The notes: generated by a model not told the origin, from the letters alone. DNA of 64,000 nt from Mesobacillus sp. AQ2 (GCF_030122805.1 NZ_CP126080.1:3353001-3417000), one strand, 5' to 3'; shown: positions 38,386-46,343, counted from the stretch's first letter. Program-made: numbers and translations.

Positions 38386-38465
38386 GTTTGTCTGATTCTG
38401 GCTAAACCTGCTTACACCATATTATTAAAATGCTGACTCTGTTGCACCTAAAGTGATACTAAAGC

Positions 38466-40244
38466 CTATTCCGTCAAAGCCATGAATTCCTCAACATCAT
38501 CCACGCACATGCGTACGGCTTTTTCCCAGAAATCCTTTTTCGTAAGATCGACGTTCAGGTGTTTCTGTGCCAGTTCCTCTACTGTCATCGATGCTGAATC
38601 CTTCAAAAGAGCAATATACTTTTCTTCATATCCCTTGCCTTCTTCCAGGGCCATTGCATAAATTCCAAGGGAGAATAAGTAACCGAATGTGTACGGGAAG
38701 TTATAGAATGGTACTCCAGTTATAAAGAAATGCAGCTTGGACGCCCAGAACAGTGGGTGATACTCCTCGAGGGCCCCTCCATATGCTTCTTGTTGCGCAT
38801 TCTTCATCAATTCCCCTAATCTTTCCGGATTGACCACTCCCTGTTTGCGCTCTTCGTAGAACCTAGTTTCAAACAGGAATCTGGCATGAATATTCATCAA
38901 GAGTGCGACTGAACGCTGGACTTTATCCTCCAATAAACCCAGCTTCTCTTCCTTAGTCTGTGCGTTTTTCACGGAAGCATCTGAAACAATCATTTCAGCG
39001 AATGTAGAAGCTGTTTCTGCCACATTCATCGCATAATTCCGATTCAGCAAATGCAGGTCCCTCATTGCATAAGTGTGGAAACCATGTCCAAGTTCATGTG
39101 CCAAGGTTGAGACATTGGACGGCGTACCAGAGTAGGTCATGAAGATCCTGGATTGGCTGCTCTCAGGAAAGAAGGTATGAAAGCCGCCAGGAGCCTTGCC
39201 GGGACGATCTTCAGCCTCAATCCAATTATCCTCAAATGCCATTTTTGCAAAATCGGCCATTTCTTTGCCAAATAGCGCGAAGTTATCGACAATAAAACCA
39301 GCTCCTTGCTGATAGGACATTTTCGATTCAGCACTGCCAATTGGCGCATCCAAATCAAACCAGCTCAGCTTTTCAAGTCCCAGGAGCCCTGCTTTTCTGT
39401 TCAAAAACCGGACAAACGGCTCCTTGTTGCCGGAAATAACCTCCCACATAGCATCAAGTGTTTCTTTTTTCATCCTGTTGATATCAAGCGGCTCCTTCAA
39501 GACATCCTCCCAGCCCCGCAGCTTATAAACATTCAGACGGAAGCCCGCGAGATGATTGAGTGTCTTTGCGTAAAAATCCTCTTTCTCTCCCCATGCTTTT
39601 TCCCATGCCGCGAAAACCTCTTTACGGACAGAACGGTCTGCGTCTGACAGCTTATTGGCAGCCTGGCCGACAGAAAGACTTTCCTCTTTATACTGGACTT
39701 TCGTATTTCCCACAAGAAGGTCATACATCTGGCCCCAGCCGTGATAGCCGTCCACACTTAATGCATTTATGGCCGACTCCTCTCTTTCGGAAAGTTTTTC
39801 AGCTGCACGTTCCCGCCGCTCTGTAAGCACAAAACGGAGCTCCTTCAATAGTCCGTCCTGCAACAGTTCATCCCAAACATCCTTTGAAAAGCTGGAAAGC
39901 TTCTGATCGAAAATAGTCAGTGCAGTTTGCAATGAAGCACTGAGTTCGGTGACCGTCGCCTTCAATTGCCCAGCCTTCTTATCATCCGTGTTCTGAGCAT
40001 GCAAACAGCTTACAAATGCACCAGCCTGCCTTACCTTCTTCGCTGCTCCATCGAACAGCCCTACGAGATTTGCCAGCATCGCACTCTCGGTTGACTGATT
40101 TACTGGCTCCCAGCCCTCTACTTCCTTTTTAAACTTTTCGATTTGCCCCCCTGCGGCCTTTAAATGGTCTGCGAATTCCGGAGAACTGCTTCCCCCTTTA
40201 AAAAACACCTCGAGGTCCCAAACATCAGAATATGTATTTGCCAT
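38466..40244 (-). CDS. pepF: M3 family oligoendopeptidase (PepF-like)
   Basis: 592-residue cytoplasmic zinc metallopeptidase. The zinc motif is TLAHELGHGFH near residue 380, with the downstream glutamate in NVAETASTFAEM. It has an N-terminal helical domain as in M3B oligoendopeptidase F. It degrades short peptides; in Bacillus, related enzymes influence peptide signalling when overproduced (known). ATG with GGGGG upstream. It has no operon partner and is not part of the conserved B. subtilis gene order at this place. Confidence 0.93.
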   Translation of the reverse strand: MANTYSDVWDLEVFFKGGSSSPEFADHLKAAGGQIEKFKKEVEGWEPVNQSTESAMLANLVGLFDGAAKKVRQAGAFVSCLHAQNTDDKKAGQLKATVTELSASLQTALTIFDQKLSSFSKDVWDELLQDGLLKELRFVLTERRERAAEKLSEREESAINALSVDGYHGWGQMYDLLVGNTKVQYKEESLSVGQAANKLSDADRSVRKEVFAAWEKAWGEKEDFYAKTLNHLAGFRLNVYKLRGWEDVLKEPLDINRMKKETLDAMWEVISGNKEPFVRFLNRKAGLLGLEKLSWFDLDAPIGSAESKMSYQQGAGFIVDNFALFGKEMADFAKMAFEDNWIEAEDRPGKAPGGFHTFFPESSQSRIFMTYSGTPSNVSTLAHELGHGFHTYAMRDLHLLNRNYAMNVAETASTFAEMIVSDASVKNAQTKEEKLGLLEDKVQRSVALLMNIHARFLFETRFYEERKQGVVNPERLGELMKNAQQEAYGGALEEYHPLFWASKLHFFITGVPFYNFPYTFGYLFSLGIYAMALEEGKGYEEKYIALLKDSASMTVEELAQKHLNVDLTKKDFWEKAVRMCVDDVEEFMALTE

Positions 40245-40344
40245 TTCATTTCCCCCTTTATGTATATTAATTTATTATAATGTTACTTTTCTAAAATTTC
40301 TATTTTTTCATAAACCAAGTCCAGCCCTATTCAAGAAAAGGCAT

Positions 40345-40380
40345 ATTAAAAGGTTTATCCCATCCAGGATAAACCCTTTA
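40345..40380 (-). terminator. Terminator after the YjcZ-like gene
   Basis: AAAGGGTTTATCC pairs with GGATAAACCTTTT (one bulge) around a short loop on the minus strand, with T residues after it. Confidence 0.85.
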
Positions 40381-40385
40381 CCTTC

Positions 40386-40532
40386 TTAACAAGTGAAATA
40401 CCACCATCCTCCGAAAATAAGGACGATTACAAGCAAAATGATGAATAGTGCAAACCACGCACCACCCCCGCCGTAAAAGCCGGGATAACCTCCATAAGGA
40501 ACTCCGTATGGCGGATAATAACCGTATGGCAT
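40386..40532 (-). CDS. YjcZ-like sporulation miniprotein
   Basis: 48 residues. The N-terminal half is Y/G/P-rich (PYGYYPPYGVPYGGYPGFYG) and the C-terminal half is one membrane helix (WFALFIILLVIVLIFGG) ending WWYFTC. This is the layout of the YjcZ family of sporulation-associated miniproteins. The ATG has AAAGGAGG upstream and a dedicated terminator follows, so it is likely a real single-gene unit. It is too short for many gene callers. Role unknown; spore coat or membrane location is a family inference. Confidence 0.9.
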   Translation of the reverse strand: MPYGYYPPYGVPYGGYPGFYGGGGAWFALFIILLVIVLIFGGWWYFTC

Positions 40533-40719
40533 ACTTTCAACCTCCTTTTCTTTATCCTATTATCAGGTTATGGGTTTCTGTCCATTTTGGTTTGGGCTCT
40601 GGGGCAGCTTCCCGTTAAATTTGCAAATTTATCAGCGAAGCACGAGTGGCGTGCACAATTTCTTCACTTATTTAGTGTAAGATGAAGATAATTCAAATTT
40701 TCAAGGGGTAATTATTATA

Positions 40720-41391
40720 ATGCCGACAATATTGCTAATAGATAATGAAATGAGGATGCTTGACTTACTTGCTCTTTACCTGGAGCCGGCTGGCCATAAA
40801 TGCATCAAGAAGACATCCGCCAGTGAGGCTATTGATTTCCTCGAGAATCATGGAGCAGACCTTATCATACTCGATCTGATGATGCCCGAGATGGACGGCT
40901 GGGAGGCATGCGGGGAAATACGGAAACACTGGGATATTCCGATTATCATGCTAAGCGCGAGGAGCGAGAAACCGGATATCGTCAAAGGTTTAAAGATCGG
41001 TGCTGATGACTATATCACCAAGCCTTTTGATGAAGAAGAACTTCTTGCAAGAATTGAGGCATTGCTAAGAAGACATTCATCCAAAAGCCAAATGCTTACA
41101 TTCAAAGGACTGAATCTGAATATGGAATCGTATGAAGTTCAGCATGACGGTATCCTGATCCCACTGACACCAAAGGAATTCTCATTATTAAGCCTTTTCT
41201 TGCAAAACAAAAACAAGGTATTCACAAGAGAACATCTGATTTCTACAATATGGGGATATGGTGTCGCAACGGAAGACCGTACGATTGATTCACATGTAAG
41301 GAATCTGAGGGACAAGCTTCGGAAAGCCGGATTTGCCGCAGATGAATACCTGGCTACCGTCTGGGGAGTAGGATATAAGTGGATTGATTAG
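40720..41391 (+). CDS. Orphan OmpR/PhoB-family response regulator
   Basis: 223 residues. The receiver domain (about 1-118) has the acidic pocket at D8/E10, the phosphoacceptor in LIILDLMMPEMDGWE (D52), and the conserved lysine in DDYITKPFDEEE. A winged-helix DNA-binding domain (about 128-222) shows LTPKEFSLLSLF and TIDSHVRNLRDKL. No histidine kinase gene is next to it. The expected lysine, threonine/serine and aspartate are present, so phosphorylation is likely. A GGGG site is about 11 nt from the ATG. Target genes are unknown; the globin gene 79 nt downstream could be one. Confidence 0.9.
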   Translation: MPTILLIDNEMRMLDLLALYLEPAGHKCIKKTSASEAIDFLENHGADLIILDLMMPEMDGWEACGEIRKHWDIPIIMLSARSEKPDIVKGLKIGADDYITKPFDEEELLARIEALLRRHSSKSQMLTFKGLNLNMESYEVQHDGILIPLTPKEFSLLSLFLQNKNKVFTREHLISTIWGYGVATEDRTIDSHVRNLRDKLRKAGFAADEYLATVWGVGYKWID

Positions 41392-41469
41392 GAAAAAAAG
41401 TTTCATTCATATTCTTATGGATAAAAAGAGATAATAAGCAAGTCATTCTCAAAAGGGAGGAATACTTGA

Positions 41470-41826
41470 ATGGAAACTTTATACGACCGACTTGGCGGAC
41501 AGGATGCAATTACGAAAGTTGTTGATGTTTTTTACGAAAAGGTGCTTGCTGATGAAACGGTCAACCAGTTTTTCAAGGAAACAGACATGGAAAAACAGCG
41601 GCGACATCAGTCCTTATTCATCAGCTGGGCATTAGGAGGACCAAACCAGTATTCCGGAAGAAGCATGGAGCTCGCGCATAAAGGCATGAACCTTAATGAT
41701 GAACATTTTGGCGCGATCGCCAATCACCTTGCAGAAAGCCTAAGGGAATTTAATGTCTCGGAACAAGATATCGATGGAGTTCTCACAAAACTGAGAGAAA
41801 TGAAAAATGACATCCTTTATAAATAG
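41470..41826 (+). CDS. Truncated hemoglobin, group I-like
   Basis: 118-residue 2-on-2 globin. It starts ETLYDRLGGQDAITKVVDVFYEKVL with the glycine pair and B10 tyrosine of group I (TrHbN/GlbN). The likely distal region is KQRRHQSLFISWALGG, and the proximal histidine lies in LNDEHFGAIANHL near residue 76. Group I members bind O2 and NO and may detoxify NO. Bacillus YjbI is group II, so this looks like a different subfamily. ATG with GGGAGG upstream. It shares a bidirectional terminator with the DUF1641 gene. Confidence 0.9.
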   Translation: METLYDRLGGQDAITKVVDVFYEKVLADETVNQFFKETDMEKQRRHQSLFISWALGGPNQYSGRSMELAHKGMNLNDEHFGAIANHLAESLREFNVSEQDIDGVLTKLREMKNDILYK

Positions 41827-41856
41827 AAAAAGAGAAGGGATGCCCCTTCTCTTTTT
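41827..41856. terminator. Bidirectional terminator between globin and DUF1641 genes
   Basis: AAAAAGAGAAGGG pairs with CCCTTCTCTTTTT around a short loop, flanked by A-runs and T-runs on both strands. Confidence 0.92.
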
Positions 41857-42417
41857 CTATTTATTTAATTGCTTTGGCAGGTTTTGCAGGAAGGAAATCA
41901 TCAGAGTCATGCCTTCCCTTGTTTCTTTCTGTGTGACAGCTCTCATCAGCTGCAGGGAGGTCAGAGGCTCTTTATCTTTCGTTTCCTCTTGAGCATGATG
42001 GAACGCAGTCAGCATACCGTCAACAAGGTCGATGGCACCCAGCTGGATGAAGGAATCCGCAAGTTCTACACCTTTGATTGCCTTCTCCACCATATCGGTC
42101 ACCATCGGTCCTGTCATCGCTCCCTTCATGGCAGCAGCCATATCCGCAAGCTGCATCAGTGATTTCAGGACTCCTGTTTCTTCCATTCGTTTTACTTCCA
42201 TCAATGTCCGCTCGAGGTTCTCGGCTACTTCAGGCAGGGCCTTTAATAGTGAGATCGTTTCAGGCTGAAGCAGGTCATCAGCCATCTCGACCATCTTGAC
42301 ACCTGTTTCGGCAATGGTCGAGACCATTTCCCCGGTTACTGCATTCATGGCTGCATCAGTGAAGCTGACTAGCTTATGTTGTTCCGTTTTCTGTATTTGA
42401 GGTGTTTCTGTAACCAT
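41857..42417 (-). CDS. DUF1641 protein (YrhD-like)
   Basis: 186-residue alpha-helical protein with the DUF1641 core around MKGAMTGPMVTDMVEKAIKG and LLKALPEVAENLERTL. In B. subtilis a relative (YrhD) sits next to a formate dehydrogenase-like gene, and DUF1641 proteins often follow FAD-dependent oxidoreductases; here it follows the SQR-like gene by 14 nt. It is therefore probably a partner or membrane-associated accessory of that enzyme (inference). The ATG at 42417 has GGGGTG 6 nt upstream. Confidence 0.85.
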   Translation of the reverse strand: MVTETPQIQKTEQHKLVSFTDAAMNAVTGEMVSTIAETGVKMVEMADDLLQPETISLLKALPEVAENLERTLMEVKRMEETGVLKSLMQLADMAAAMKGAMTGPMVTDMVEKAIKGVELADSFIQLGAIDLVDGMLTAFHHAQEETKDKEPLTSLQLMRAVTQKETREGMTLMISFLQNLPKQLNK

Positions 42418-42431
42418 CTCAACCACCCCTT

Positions 42432-43568
42432 CTATAAAATCCCTTTGGCATTTAACCAGTAAAGCTCATTGTATACTGCTTTGAACCAGTGCAGCAGGTC
42501 AGAAGTCTCTGCTGGCTGCGGTGGGTTATTGTAGTCAAACGTAATCATGCTGGCATCTTCAAGGCTGTTTTCAAGGAAGCAGGCCACCTTGCCGTTATAG
42601 ACAGCTGTTTCCGGACGCCCCGATAATCTGCTGATGATATTGGCAACCAGGGATTCAGATTGATAGTGTGCAGTTGATCCAGCTTTGCTGATTGGCAGGT
42701 TTGTTGCATCACCAATTACATAGACATCATCCTGGCCAATCATTTTCAATGTTGTCCGGTTTGTCGGAATGAAGCCTGATTCATCGCCAATGCCGGATTC
42801 AATCACAGCTTTGGCGCCTGTATGCGCCGGAATCGTAATGAGCATGTCATACTCATGTTCGGAGCCGTCCATTGTAATCGCGACTTTGCGCTTTGGATCC
42901 ACTTCTTCCAGATTGAAGAATGTTTCATACTTGATATCCCGTTTTTCAAACTGCGGCAGTCCCCATTCTGCAACTGGAACCAATGAATGGATCCGGCCGA
43001 TCGGATAGGCGTATTTGATTTCAATATCCTTACGTCTTCCATTTTTGCGGTAATAGTCATCCAGCATCAATGCTAGTTCAAGCGGAGCTGCTGGACATTT
43101 GTGCGGCACATCGATGGTGATCAGGATTTTCCCTTTTTCCATCGCTGCAAGGTCATCACGCAGGCGTTCTGCTCCTTCGAGTGTATAGAAGTTATGCGCA
43201 CCTTCCCGTAAACCTGGAACACTGTCAAAGTCAGGATGTGATCCTGTTGCGATGACTAGGTAGTCATATTGATACTGCTTTTTGCCTTTGACCGTCTTCT
43301 TCTCTACATCGATTTTCTCAACATCATCATAAACAAGGTTCACATGTCTGTGTACAAGGGCATCCTGCTTTCTGATAAAATGCTCGGACGGTTTTTCATT
43401 AAAAGCAATGAATAGGTATCCTGGCTGGTAAATATGTTTTTCTGTATTGGAAATCAAAGTGACTTCGACTTCCCGTTTTTTAATTTCTTCGCCAAGCTGA
43501 CGGGCTAGCCTGTTTGCAACCATTGTACCCGCGCTGCCTGCTCCAAGAACCACGATTTTTTTTGTCAT
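42432..43568 (-). CDS. Sulfide:quinone oxidoreductase-like FAD protein
   Basis: 378 residues. The N-terminal Rossmann motif is VVLGAGSAGTMVANRL, the second dinucleotide region is DYLVIATGSHPDF, and the C-terminal FAD motif is DVYVIGDATNLP. Two cysteines are placed as in the SQR family: C158 (HKCPAAPLEL) and C330 (KVACFLEN). It oxidises sulfide or a persulfide and reduces quinone at the membrane (family inference). ATG at 43568 with AGAGGTGG upstream. It is the third gene of dsrE-tusA-sqr-DUF1641, which fits sulfide detoxification and persulfide relay. Confidence 0.88.
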   Translation of the reverse strand: MTKKIVVLGAGSAGTMVANRLARQLGEEIKKREVEVTLISNTEKHIYQPGYLFIAFNEKPSEHFIRKQDALVHRHVNLVYDDVEKIDVEKKTVKGKKQYQYDYLVIATGSHPDFDSVPGLREGAHNFYTLEGAERLRDDLAAMEKGKILITIDVPHKCPAAPLELALMLDDYYRKNGRRKDIEIKYAYPIGRIHSLVPVAEWGLPQFEKRDIKYETFFNLEEVDPKRKVAITMDGSEHEYDMLITIPAHTGAKAVIESGIGDESGFIPTNRTTLKMIGQDDVYVIGDATNLPISKAGSTAHYQSESLVANIISRLSGRPETAVYNGKVACFLENSLEDASMITFDYNNPPQPAETSDLLHWFKAVYNELYWLNAKGIL

Positions 43569-43680
43569 TTCGTCCACCTCTTTACTGGATTCCTTGATCA
43601 AGGCTGTTGTTTTTTCTGGACTTTTTTACGGCTTGAAACACTAAAGTTACCGTAAAGAGCCTGTGTCAAACAGCGATCAA

Positions 43681-43920
43681 TTATTTTACTTTTTTAACCG
43701 CAATCTTGAATTCATCGCCTTCATTTTCGAGGTAGGCAATTTCGTGGCCCATTTTATTGACCCATTCAGGGATATCGACTGCTGAACCTTTATCAGTGGA
43801 AAGGACTTCTACTACATCTCCGACCTGTGCTGTTTTAATGCCTTTTACCAATTCCATTAATGGTCCAGGGCAATATGCTCCTCTTGCATCGATTGATTTT
43901 GTTACTTGTACTTCACTCAT
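43681..43920 (-). CDS. TusA-family sulfurtransferase
   Basis: 79 residues. The SirA/TusA fold is shown by SIDARGAYCPGPLMELVKGI with the active C-P-x-P cysteine at residue 17, then VGDVVEVLSTDKGSAVDIPEW. Such proteins carry persulfide sulfur to acceptors. ATG with AGGAGG upstream. It lies between a DsrE-like gene and the SQR-like gene, so it probably relays sulfur in this module and is less likely to serve tRNA thiolation. Confidence 0.92.
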   Translation of the reverse strand: MSEVQVTKSIDARGAYCPGPLMELVKGIKTAQVGDVVEVLSTDKGSAVDIPEWVNKMGHEIAYLENEGDEFKIAVKKVK

Positions 43921-43988
43921 GATTTATTCCTCCTGTAAGTTCATTTTTATGTTAAAATAAGAAAAGATTTTTTATTTTTGCATGAAGG

Positions 43989-44026
43989 GGAAAGTGTGAA
44001 AGGCCTGCACGCCAAATCACTTTTCC
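43989..44026 (-). other. Hairpin between the dsrE-like and tusA-like genes
   Basis: GGAAAAGTG and CACTTTCC can pair (one bulged A) around a loop of about 20 nt on the minus strand. No T-run follows, so it may be an mRNA processing or stability element and not a terminator. Confidence 0.5.
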
Positions 44027-44037
44027 TGCTTCTGCAG

Positions 44038-44439
44038 TTACATTGTAATGACTGTTGCTCCCTGGGTCATTCCCAGGAATTTCGTTACCCCGATGACTCC
44101 ATCGAATACATCCAGCATATCTTCTTCTTTCCAATCCATGATGTCCATTGCCAATGCGCATCCGTAAATATTCAACTCACCCATCTCTTTGCCTTCCTGC
44201 AATAATGAATCGAATAATGGGATTTTCTTTGCAAGCATTTCCTTACCGATTGTTCCTGTAATAAAGTCTGTGTTGTCGAAGCTGTCTTTACGGAAAGATT
44301 TAAGAGCATTCATTGTCACGAACACGTTTACTGTCATTCCTGACATAGATGCGACCGATCCAACAAGTGCTCCAGCATGCAATTTTTCTAGATCTTCAGA
44401 TAATAAAATAACCGCTAAAGATGGTGTTTGCTGTTCCAT
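44038..44439 (-). CDS. DsrE/DsrF-like family protein
   Basis: 133 residues. The DsrEFH-like fold shows LAVILLSEDLEKLHAGALVGSVA with repeated small hydrophobic strands and a conserved cysteine in LNIYGCALAMDIM near residue 95. Members bind or transfer sulfane sulfur. It is the first gene of the module dsrE-tusA-sqr-DUF1641. ATG with AGGAGG upstream. Its promoter carries a G-tract between -35 and -10 that looks like a regulator target. Confidence 0.87.
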   Translation of the reverse strand: MEQQTPSLAVILLSEDLEKLHAGALVGSVASMSGMTVNVFVTMNALKSFRKDSFDNTDFITGTIGKEMLAKKIPLFDSLLQEGKEMGELNIYGCALAMDIMDWKEEDMLDVFDGVIGVTKFLGMTQGATVITM

Positions 44440-44489
44440 AATTTATTGCCTCCTAATAAATGTTTTCGATTGATTTACCTTACACTTGA

Positions 44490-44519
44490 ATTATACCCAT
44501 ACCCCCATATCTATGTCTG
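44490..44519 (-). promoter_or_regulatory. Promoter of the sulfur module with G-tract operator candidate
   Basis: CAGACA (44514-44519), 18-nt spacer, TATAAT (44490-44495) on the minus strand. The spacer reads TAGATATGGGGGTATGGG, that is ATA-flanked G-tracts. CsoR/CstR-family repressors typically bind AT-flanked G/C tracts in such spacers (known). No such regulator gene is inside the window. Confidence 0.55.
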
Positions 44520-44712
44520 TTTCTTTTATGTGAACGTTATTGGTCTAAAAAGTGACAAAACAAAATGTCCATAGGGTTATCTATTCCTTCTCAAAAACAA
44601 ATTTATGGTATTAATTTCCAACAGAAAATATTTATTGGGACAGACACAATCCCTCTTAATCAGACATAGGAATTTATTATAGGCGAAAGCCTAAAAAAGC
44701 GGGGGTGGAAAC

Positions 44713-45435
44713 ATGTCTGGCATACTGACAGCACTCGGGTATCTAGTAAAAGAAGTCATCCTTCTTGTTTCGTATGTTAAAAACAATGCATTTCCTCAAC
44801 CGTTATCTGCTGCTGATGAGCGAAAGTACTTAAGGTTGATGGCGAATGGCGACCCACACGCAAGAAACATGCTGATTGAACACAACCTGAGACTTGTCGC
44901 GCATATCGTGAAGAAATTCGAAAACACTGGCGAGGATTCTGAGGATTTGATTTCAATCGGAACAATCGGCCTGATCAAGGCCATTGAAAGTTATTCGGAA
45001 GGAAAGGGCACCAAGCTTGCCACCTATGCTGCAAGATGTATAGAAAATGAGATTCTTATGCATTTGAGGGCATTGAAGAAAACAAAAAAGGATGTTTCGC
45101 TGCATGACCCGATTGGCCAGGACAAAGAAGGAAACGAAATCTCGCTCATCGACGTCCTGAAGTCTGAATCGGAGGATGTAATTGACACGATCCAGCTCAA
45201 TATGGAGCTTGAAAAAGTGAAAGAATATATCGATGTTCTCGATGACCGTGAAAAAGAGGTCATTGTTGGCCGTTTTGGACTTGATTTGAAAAAGGAGAAA
45301 ACACAGCGGGAAATTGCCAAAGAACTCGGGATCTCAAGAAGTTATGTATCAAGGATCGAAAAACGGGCATTGATGAAAATGTTCCATGAATTTTACCGTG
45401 CGGAAAAGGAAAAGAAGAAAAATAAAGGACAATGA
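44713..45435 (+). CDS. sigK: RNA polymerase sigma-K factor, uninterrupted
   Basis: 240 residues, one continuous reading frame. A hydrophobic pro-sequence (about 1-20, [20 protein letters not shown]) fits removal by SpoIVFB. Region 2 includes [18 protein letters not shown] and [17 protein letters not shown], and region 4 ends in an HTH ([22 protein letters not shown]). It directs late mother-cell transcription. In B. subtilis 168 the gene is split by the skin element; here it is intact and no excision system is needed. ATG with GGGGGTGG upstream. I found no convincing sigma-E or sigma-K promoter by eye. Confidence 0.97.
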   Translation: MSGILTALGYLVKEVILLVSYVKNNAFPQPLSAADERKYLRLMANGDPHARNMLIEHNLRLVAHIVKKFENTGEDSEDLISIGTIGLIKAIESYSEGKGTKLATYAARCIENEILMHLRALKKTKKDVSLHDPIGQDKEGNEISLIDVLKSESEDVIDTIQLNMELEKVKEYIDVLDDREKEVIVGRFGLDLKKEKTQREIAKELGISRSYVSRIEKRALMKMFHEFYRAEKEKKKNKGQ

Positions 45436-45437
45436 GG

Positions 45438-45468
45438 AAAAACCCGGACAGTTGCTCCGGGTTTTTTT
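45438..45468 (+). terminator. Terminator after sigK
   Basis: AAAAACCCGG pairs with CCGGGTTTTTTT around a 9-nt loop, starting 3 nt after the stop. Confidence 0.93.
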
Positions 45469-45599
45469 ATGGAATGCTACTTCGTAAATTGTAAAAACAG
45501 CTTTCCGGTTCATCAATATTCCCGCTTTTTTCTCTCCGGAATAGTCTTCAATGGTATAAGGGTGTGGGTGCAAAAAAACGCAATACGCATGCACCCCTT

Positions 45600-45638
45600 T
45601 ATAACAACAAAGGCATCAACCACTTATGGCTGATGCCC
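45600..45638 (-). terminator. Terminator of the 25-codon microprotein gene
   Basis: GGCATCA-CCA pairs with TGG-TGATGCC on the minus strand (one mismatch), followed by TTTGTTGTTAT. Confidence 0.75.
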
Positions 45639-45647
45639 TTAGACTTT

Positions 45648-45725
45648 CTACTCCACGCTCACTTCTGCAGCCACTACCAAACCGACAGCGCCGCAGATCA
45701 CCAATCCCATGACGATTAAGAACAT
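45648..45725 (-). CDS. Putative 25-residue membrane microprotein
   Basis: Not previously named as far as I recognise. The product is almost entirely one membrane helix (FLIVMGLVICGAVGLVVAAE) with a short polar tail VSVE. The ATG at 45725 has AAAGGGG 8 nt upstream and a matching hairpin terminator follows the stop, so ribosome site, frame and terminator agree. An alternative ATG at 45731 would add two residues. Function unknown; it lies between sigK (convergent) and a group of YrzI-like tiny genes. Confidence 0.65.
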   Translation of the reverse strand: MFLIVMGLVICGAVGLVVAAEVSVE

Positions 45726-45811
45726 GCCCATCACCCCTTTAACAGACCCATTGTTACACCAAATTTATCATATAAGTACGGTGTTAAAAGGGCGGGGTTG
45801 TGAACATTTTG

Positions 45812-45871
45812 TTAACGATGGAATTTCTTTTTCCTGAAAACAAGCGTTAACAACAATATATGCAATGACAT
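45812..45871 (-). CDS. Putative 19-residue YrzI-like peptide
   Basis: The peptide is MSLHILLLTLVFRKKKFHR, preceded by GGGAGG 7-8 nt before the ATG. It resembles the N-terminal half of the neighbouring YrzI protein (MTLNILFFTITIKKRQ) at nearly every position, including the M-S/T-L-x-I-L start, the hydrophobic core and the basic end. I read it as a truncated paralogue of yrzI. It could be a real small membrane peptide or a decayed copy; expression is untested. Confidence 0.55.
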   Translation of the reverse strand: MSLHILLLTLVFRKKKFHR

Positions 45872-45894
45872 CAAATTACCTCCCAACTCCGTCG

Positions 45895-45954
45895 TTAGGT
45901 GGTGTCCTTCTCCACCCATAAGCTAGCCAGTCTTCTTTGAATTAAATAAATCAT
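45895..45954 (-). CDS. Possible 19-codon leader or microprotein frame
   Basis: An ATG frame of 19 codons (MIYLIQRRLASLWVEKDTT) with AAAGGTGG 7 nt upstream. Its 3' end overlaps a GGTGG/CCACC stem-loop, directly before the ribosome site of the 19-residue YrzI-like frame. This could be a leader peptide, but the evidence is only start, ribosome site and position. Confidence 0.3.
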   Translation of the reverse strand: MIYLIQRRLASLWVEKDTT

Positions 45955-45991
45955 TTTCTTTCCACCTTTCTTCGTTAATTTTTCAAATGAA

Positions 45992-46129
45992 TTAAAACTG
46001 GCGCAGCATTGATTGACGAGTTTTGTTTTCTTCAACCATTTTTTCAACCATTTCATTATGGCGAATTTCTTCTAAAGTCATTTGGCGTTTTTTAATTGTA
46101 ATTGTGAAAAACAAGATATTTAAGGTCAT
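45992..46129 (-). CDS. yrzI: YrzI-family small protein
   Basis: 45 residues. A short hydrophobic N-terminus (MTLNILFFTITIKKRQ) is followed by a charged helix (EEIRHNEMVEKMVEEN). This matches the YrzI family of small Bacillus proteins. The ATG at 46129 has AAAGGAGGTG about 10 nt upstream; the longer frame to 46213 passes through terminator hairpins and is rejected. Two tandem terminator-like hairpins precede it. Role unknown. Confidence 0.85.
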   Translation of the reverse strand: MTLNILFFTITIKKRQMTLEEIRHNEMVEKMVEENKTRQSMLRQF

Positions 46130-46160
46130 AATCGGGTTCACCTCCTTTTGATTCCACCCC

Positions 46161-46192
46161 AAAAAGCCGCAAGGATTCCTCCCCTGCAGCTT
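46161..46192 (-). terminator. Terminator-like hairpin directly upstream of yrzI
   Basis: AAGCTGCAGG pairs with CCTTGCGGCTT (with G-U pairs) and is followed by TTTTTGG on the minus strand. It is the second of two similar hairpins in series. Confidence 0.65.
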
Positions 46193-46201
46193 AAATGGGC
46201 A

Positions 46202-46238
46202 CAAAAAGGCCACAGGGCACGATTCTCCCTGCGGCTTT
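46202..46238 (-). terminator. Terminator after the 26-codon frame
   Basis: GCCGCAGGG pairs with CCCTGTGGC (one G-U) around a 9-nt loop and is followed by TTTTT on the minus strand. Confidence 0.8.
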
Positions 46239-46262
46239 GGATGTATTAGTCAATAAAGCAAC

Positions 46263-46343
46263 TTAAATAATCCAGTCCGATCCGGTCGAATGCGTATTAC
46301 GATATGAAGTTTGTGCGTTTTCCCAGTATCCATTCATTATCAT
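46263..46343 (-). CDS. Putative 26-residue small protein or leader peptide
   Basis: ATG frame of 26 codons with a strong AGAAGGAGGT site 8 nt upstream. The product starts MIMNGYWENAQTSY and ends GSDWII; it is polar and not membrane-like. It is followed by two terminator-like hairpins and then yrzI, so it may be a leader peptide for attenuation of yrzI or an independent tiny gene. I do not recognise the family. Confidence 0.5.
   Translation of the reverse strand: MIMNGYWENAQTSYRNTHSTGSDWII

Noticed and set aside
44713..45435. Skin-type prophage element at sigK
   Set aside because: The sigK frame is continuous; there are no recombinase genes or direct repeats of the kind expected for an excised element.
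45566..45596. GGGTGCA/TGCACCC dyad after sigK
   Set aside because: A 7-bp stem with a 17-nt loop containing a T-run is weak, and the sigK terminator already lies upstream. It is not strong enough to report as a site.
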